DNA of 64,000 nt from an uncultured Sphingomonas sp. (GTDB taxonomy: Bacteria; Pseudomonadota; Alphaproteobacteria; Sphingomonadales; Sphingomonadaceae): NCBI RefSeq assembly GCF_937871615.1, contig NZ_CALMPA010000045.1, forward strand, positions 124,001 to 188,000, given 5' to 3'. Positions 62,593-64,000 of the stretch are shown in pieces. Each line of letters begins with the position of its first letter. Position 1 is the stretch's first letter. Position numbers and translations under genes: made by a program. A model generated the notes under the pieces. It made no database searches, was not told the DNA's origin, and worked only from the letters and a program-made list of their open reading frames with translations.

Positions 62593-64000
62593 ATGGATGC
62601 GACCGTCCACGGCACCAGAGCCATCGCGATCGTCGGACCAGCCGGCACAGGCAAGACGAGCCTCGCCGAAGCGATATTGTTCGCAGCCGGCGCCAGCGCG
62701 CGGCTGGGCGCGGTCGATAGCGGCAGCAGCGTGGGCGACGCCAGCCCGGAAGCCCGCGCGCGATGCGGCTCCACCGAGCTTAACCTGATGCGCTTCGAAT
62801 GGATGAAGGACGGCTATGCGCTGATCGACGCCCCCGGCTCGGCGGGCTTCGCGGCGGATGCGGAGACCGCGCTGGCGGTGGCCGATCTCGCTCTGGTGGT
62901 GATTGATCCCGATCCGGCGCGCGCGCCACTGGTCGAGCCGACGTTGCGCCGCCTCGAAGCGCTGCGCCTGCCGCACGCGCTTTTCGTCAACAAGATAGAT
63001 CAGGCGCGCGGCAGCATCGAGGATCTGCTTGCCGCGCTCCAGCCGCTGAGCGCCGCGGCGCTCGTCGCGCGGCAAATACCGATCCGGGCCGGCGAACGCG
63101 TGGCGGGCTTTGTCGATCTCGCGCTGGAGCGCGCATATCATTATCAGCCGGGCCGCCGTTCGGAACAGGTGCCGCTCGCCGCGCATCTGCGAAGCGACGA
63201 GAGCGAAGCCCGCTTCCACATGCTCGAACAACTGGCCGACCATGACGACGCGCTGCTCGAACAATTGCTGAACGACGAAACGCCGGATGCGGACACCATC
63301 TTCGGCGATCTCGCGCGTGAAACCGCGGCGGGCCTGATCGTGCCGATCCTGTTCGGCTCAGCGCTGGGCGGTTTCGGCATCCGCCGCCTGCTCAAGATGC
63401 TGCGCCACGATACGCCCGCCGCCGCGCTGGCGGCGGACCGGCTCGATATCGCCGGCGCCGGGGCACAGGTGTTCAAGATAACCCACGGCAGCGCGGTCGG
63501 CCGGCTGGCGCTGGCGCGCGTCTTCGGCGCGCCGCTCGCCGAGGGGGCCGAACTGTTCGCCCCCGATGGAAGCGCGATGCGCATCGGATCGCTGTTCGCG
63601 GTGCAGGGCGCGGCGACGACGAAGATTGATCGCGCCCAGCCGGGCGACATTGTAGGCATCGCCAAGGTGGATACGATCCAGGCCGGTGACCGGCTCGGCG
63701 CGGTGCGGCAGCCACAGGGCACCGCCCATGCGCCGCCACGCCCGGCAGGCAATTGCGCGCTTGCGATCACCGTTACCGATCATAAGGACGAAGTGCGGCT
63801 ATCCACCGCGCTCAACCGGCTGGCCGAGGAAGACCCCGGCCTGCGCTGGGGCCTCGACGAGGCGACGCAGGAAACGCTGCTCCACGGGCTGAACGACGAG
63901 CATCTGGCTGTCGTCCAGGCGCGGCTGAGCCGGCGCTACGGCGTTGCCATAAAGGTGCGCCCGCCCGCGATCGCCTATAAGGAAACGATCCGCAAGGCGG
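62593..64000 (+). CDS. EF-G-like GTPase (paralogue), C-terminus beyond the window
   Basis: 469 codons are visible. The G domain has G1 GPAGTGKTSL, G4 VNKIDQA, and G3 DAPGS, where EF-G normally has DTPGH. Switch I is degenerate (RCGST in place of the RGIT/RGIS type). Domain II (AQVFKITHGSAVGRLALARV) and the start of domain III (ALNRLAEEDPGLRWGLDE) follow normal EF-G order. AGGAG lies 8 nt before the ATG. It resembles FusA2-type paralogues, not the housekeeping FusA. It may have little GTPase activity. Confidence 0.88.
   Translation, partial: MDATVHGTRAIAIVGPAGTGKTSLAEAILFAAGASARLGAVDSGSSVGDASPEARARCGSTELNLMRFEWMKDGYALIDAPGSAGFAADAETALAVADLALVVIDPDPARAPLVEPTLRRLEALRLPHALFVNKIDQARGSIEDLLAALQPLSAAALVARQIPIRAGERVAGFVDLALERAYHYQPGRRSEQVPLAAHLRSDESEARFHMLEQLADHDDALLEQLLNDETPDADTIFGDLARETAAGLIVPILFGSALGGFGIRRLLKMLRHDTPAAALAADRLDIAGAGAQVFKITHGSAVGRLALARVFGAPLAEGAELFAPDGSAMRIGSLFAVQGAATTKIDRAQPGDIVGIAKVDTIQAGDRLGAVRQPQGTAHAPPRPAGNCALAITVTDHKDEVRLSTALNRLAEEDPGLRWGLDEATQETLLHGLNDEHLAVVQARLSRRYGVAIKVRPPAIAYKETIRKA

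Noticed and set aside
1-64000. CRISPR arrays, prophage genes or insertion sequences
   Set aside because: I saw no regularly spaced direct repeats, no transposase, integrase or phage structural gene on either strand. The only mobile-like item is the 98-bp inverted repeat unit.

Overview
The window is chromosomal DNA from a GC-rich alphaproteobacterium. It is most probably a sphingomonad (Sphingomonadaceae or a close relative). This is judged from codon use, from the gene neighbourhoods mutM/rpsT/dnaA and ubiE/ubiB/coaBC/dut, from the large TonB-dependent receptor, and from a class II DAHP synthase. I see no phage, transposase, integrase, CRISPR array or plasmid backbone. About 66 protein genes and one tRNA are packed tightly, with many 4-bp ATGA/GTGA start-stop overlaps.

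Layout. (1) 1-2163, minus: a methionine-cycle operon (an ArsR-methyltransferase fusion of SahR type, metF, and the start of metH) behind a perfect 20-bp palindrome. (2) 2302-4469: two tiny lipoproteins, an aldo/keto reductase and an L,D-transpeptidase. (3) 4507-15097: a D-amino-acid and gamma-glutamyl-peptide salvage locus. It holds a periplasmic gamma-glutamyltransferase, a DAACS symporter, an N-acyl-D-amino-acid deacylase and a DadA-like dehydrogenase in one overlapping operon, then a LysR regulator, a TonB-dependent receptor and a divergent RidA imine hydrolase. Three near-identical 19-bp T-N11-A dyads lie at its promoters. (4) 15120-22590: yifB, a PGPGW protein, rpmH-rnpA-yidD-yidC-yihA, a thioesterase, a GST and dapE. 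(5) 22565-26811, minus: a GGDEF-EAL protein, Smr, MltA and Tim44. (6) 26972-30622: secB, murJ, trpS and a PspC-domain gene with a sigma-54 promoter. (7) 30644-33619, minus: dnaA, rpsT and mutM; the dnaA-rpsT gap carries a dense cluster of GANTC (CcrM-type) sites. (8) 33670-40315: ubiE-ubiB-membrane protein-coaBC-dut-periplasmic protein-moeB/thiF, then a small secreted protein. (9) 40521-44905: sugar-nucleotide genes (UDP-glucuronate epimerase-like, galU, wecB, wecC). (10) 45019-53296: a phosphatase, FKBP, rpsU, a two-component system, cysS and two peptidases, then a hydroxyacid dehydrogenase. (11) 53351-56735: the dTDP-L-rhamnose operon rfbCBDA. (12) 56732-64000: a TetR regulator divergent from a carotenoid oxygenase, a 28-bp inverted repeat pair, an atypical SDR, class II DAHP synthase, tRNA-Glu, an orphan PhnD-like protein and a partial EF-G-like GTPase.

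How the genes work together. Most of the window is housekeeping: cell-envelope biogenesis, ubiquinone, translation and protein export. Four places show regulatory logic readable directly from DNA: the SahR palindrome, the LysR dyads tying seven genes of D-amino-acid salvage into one putative regulon, the TetR dyad inside the carotenoid-oxygenase promoter, and the sigma-54 promoter before the PspC gene. The LysR locus is the best candidate for a little-described system. Its complete path is inferred to run from outer-membrane uptake, through periplasmic hydrolysis and import, to oxidation and imine detoxification.
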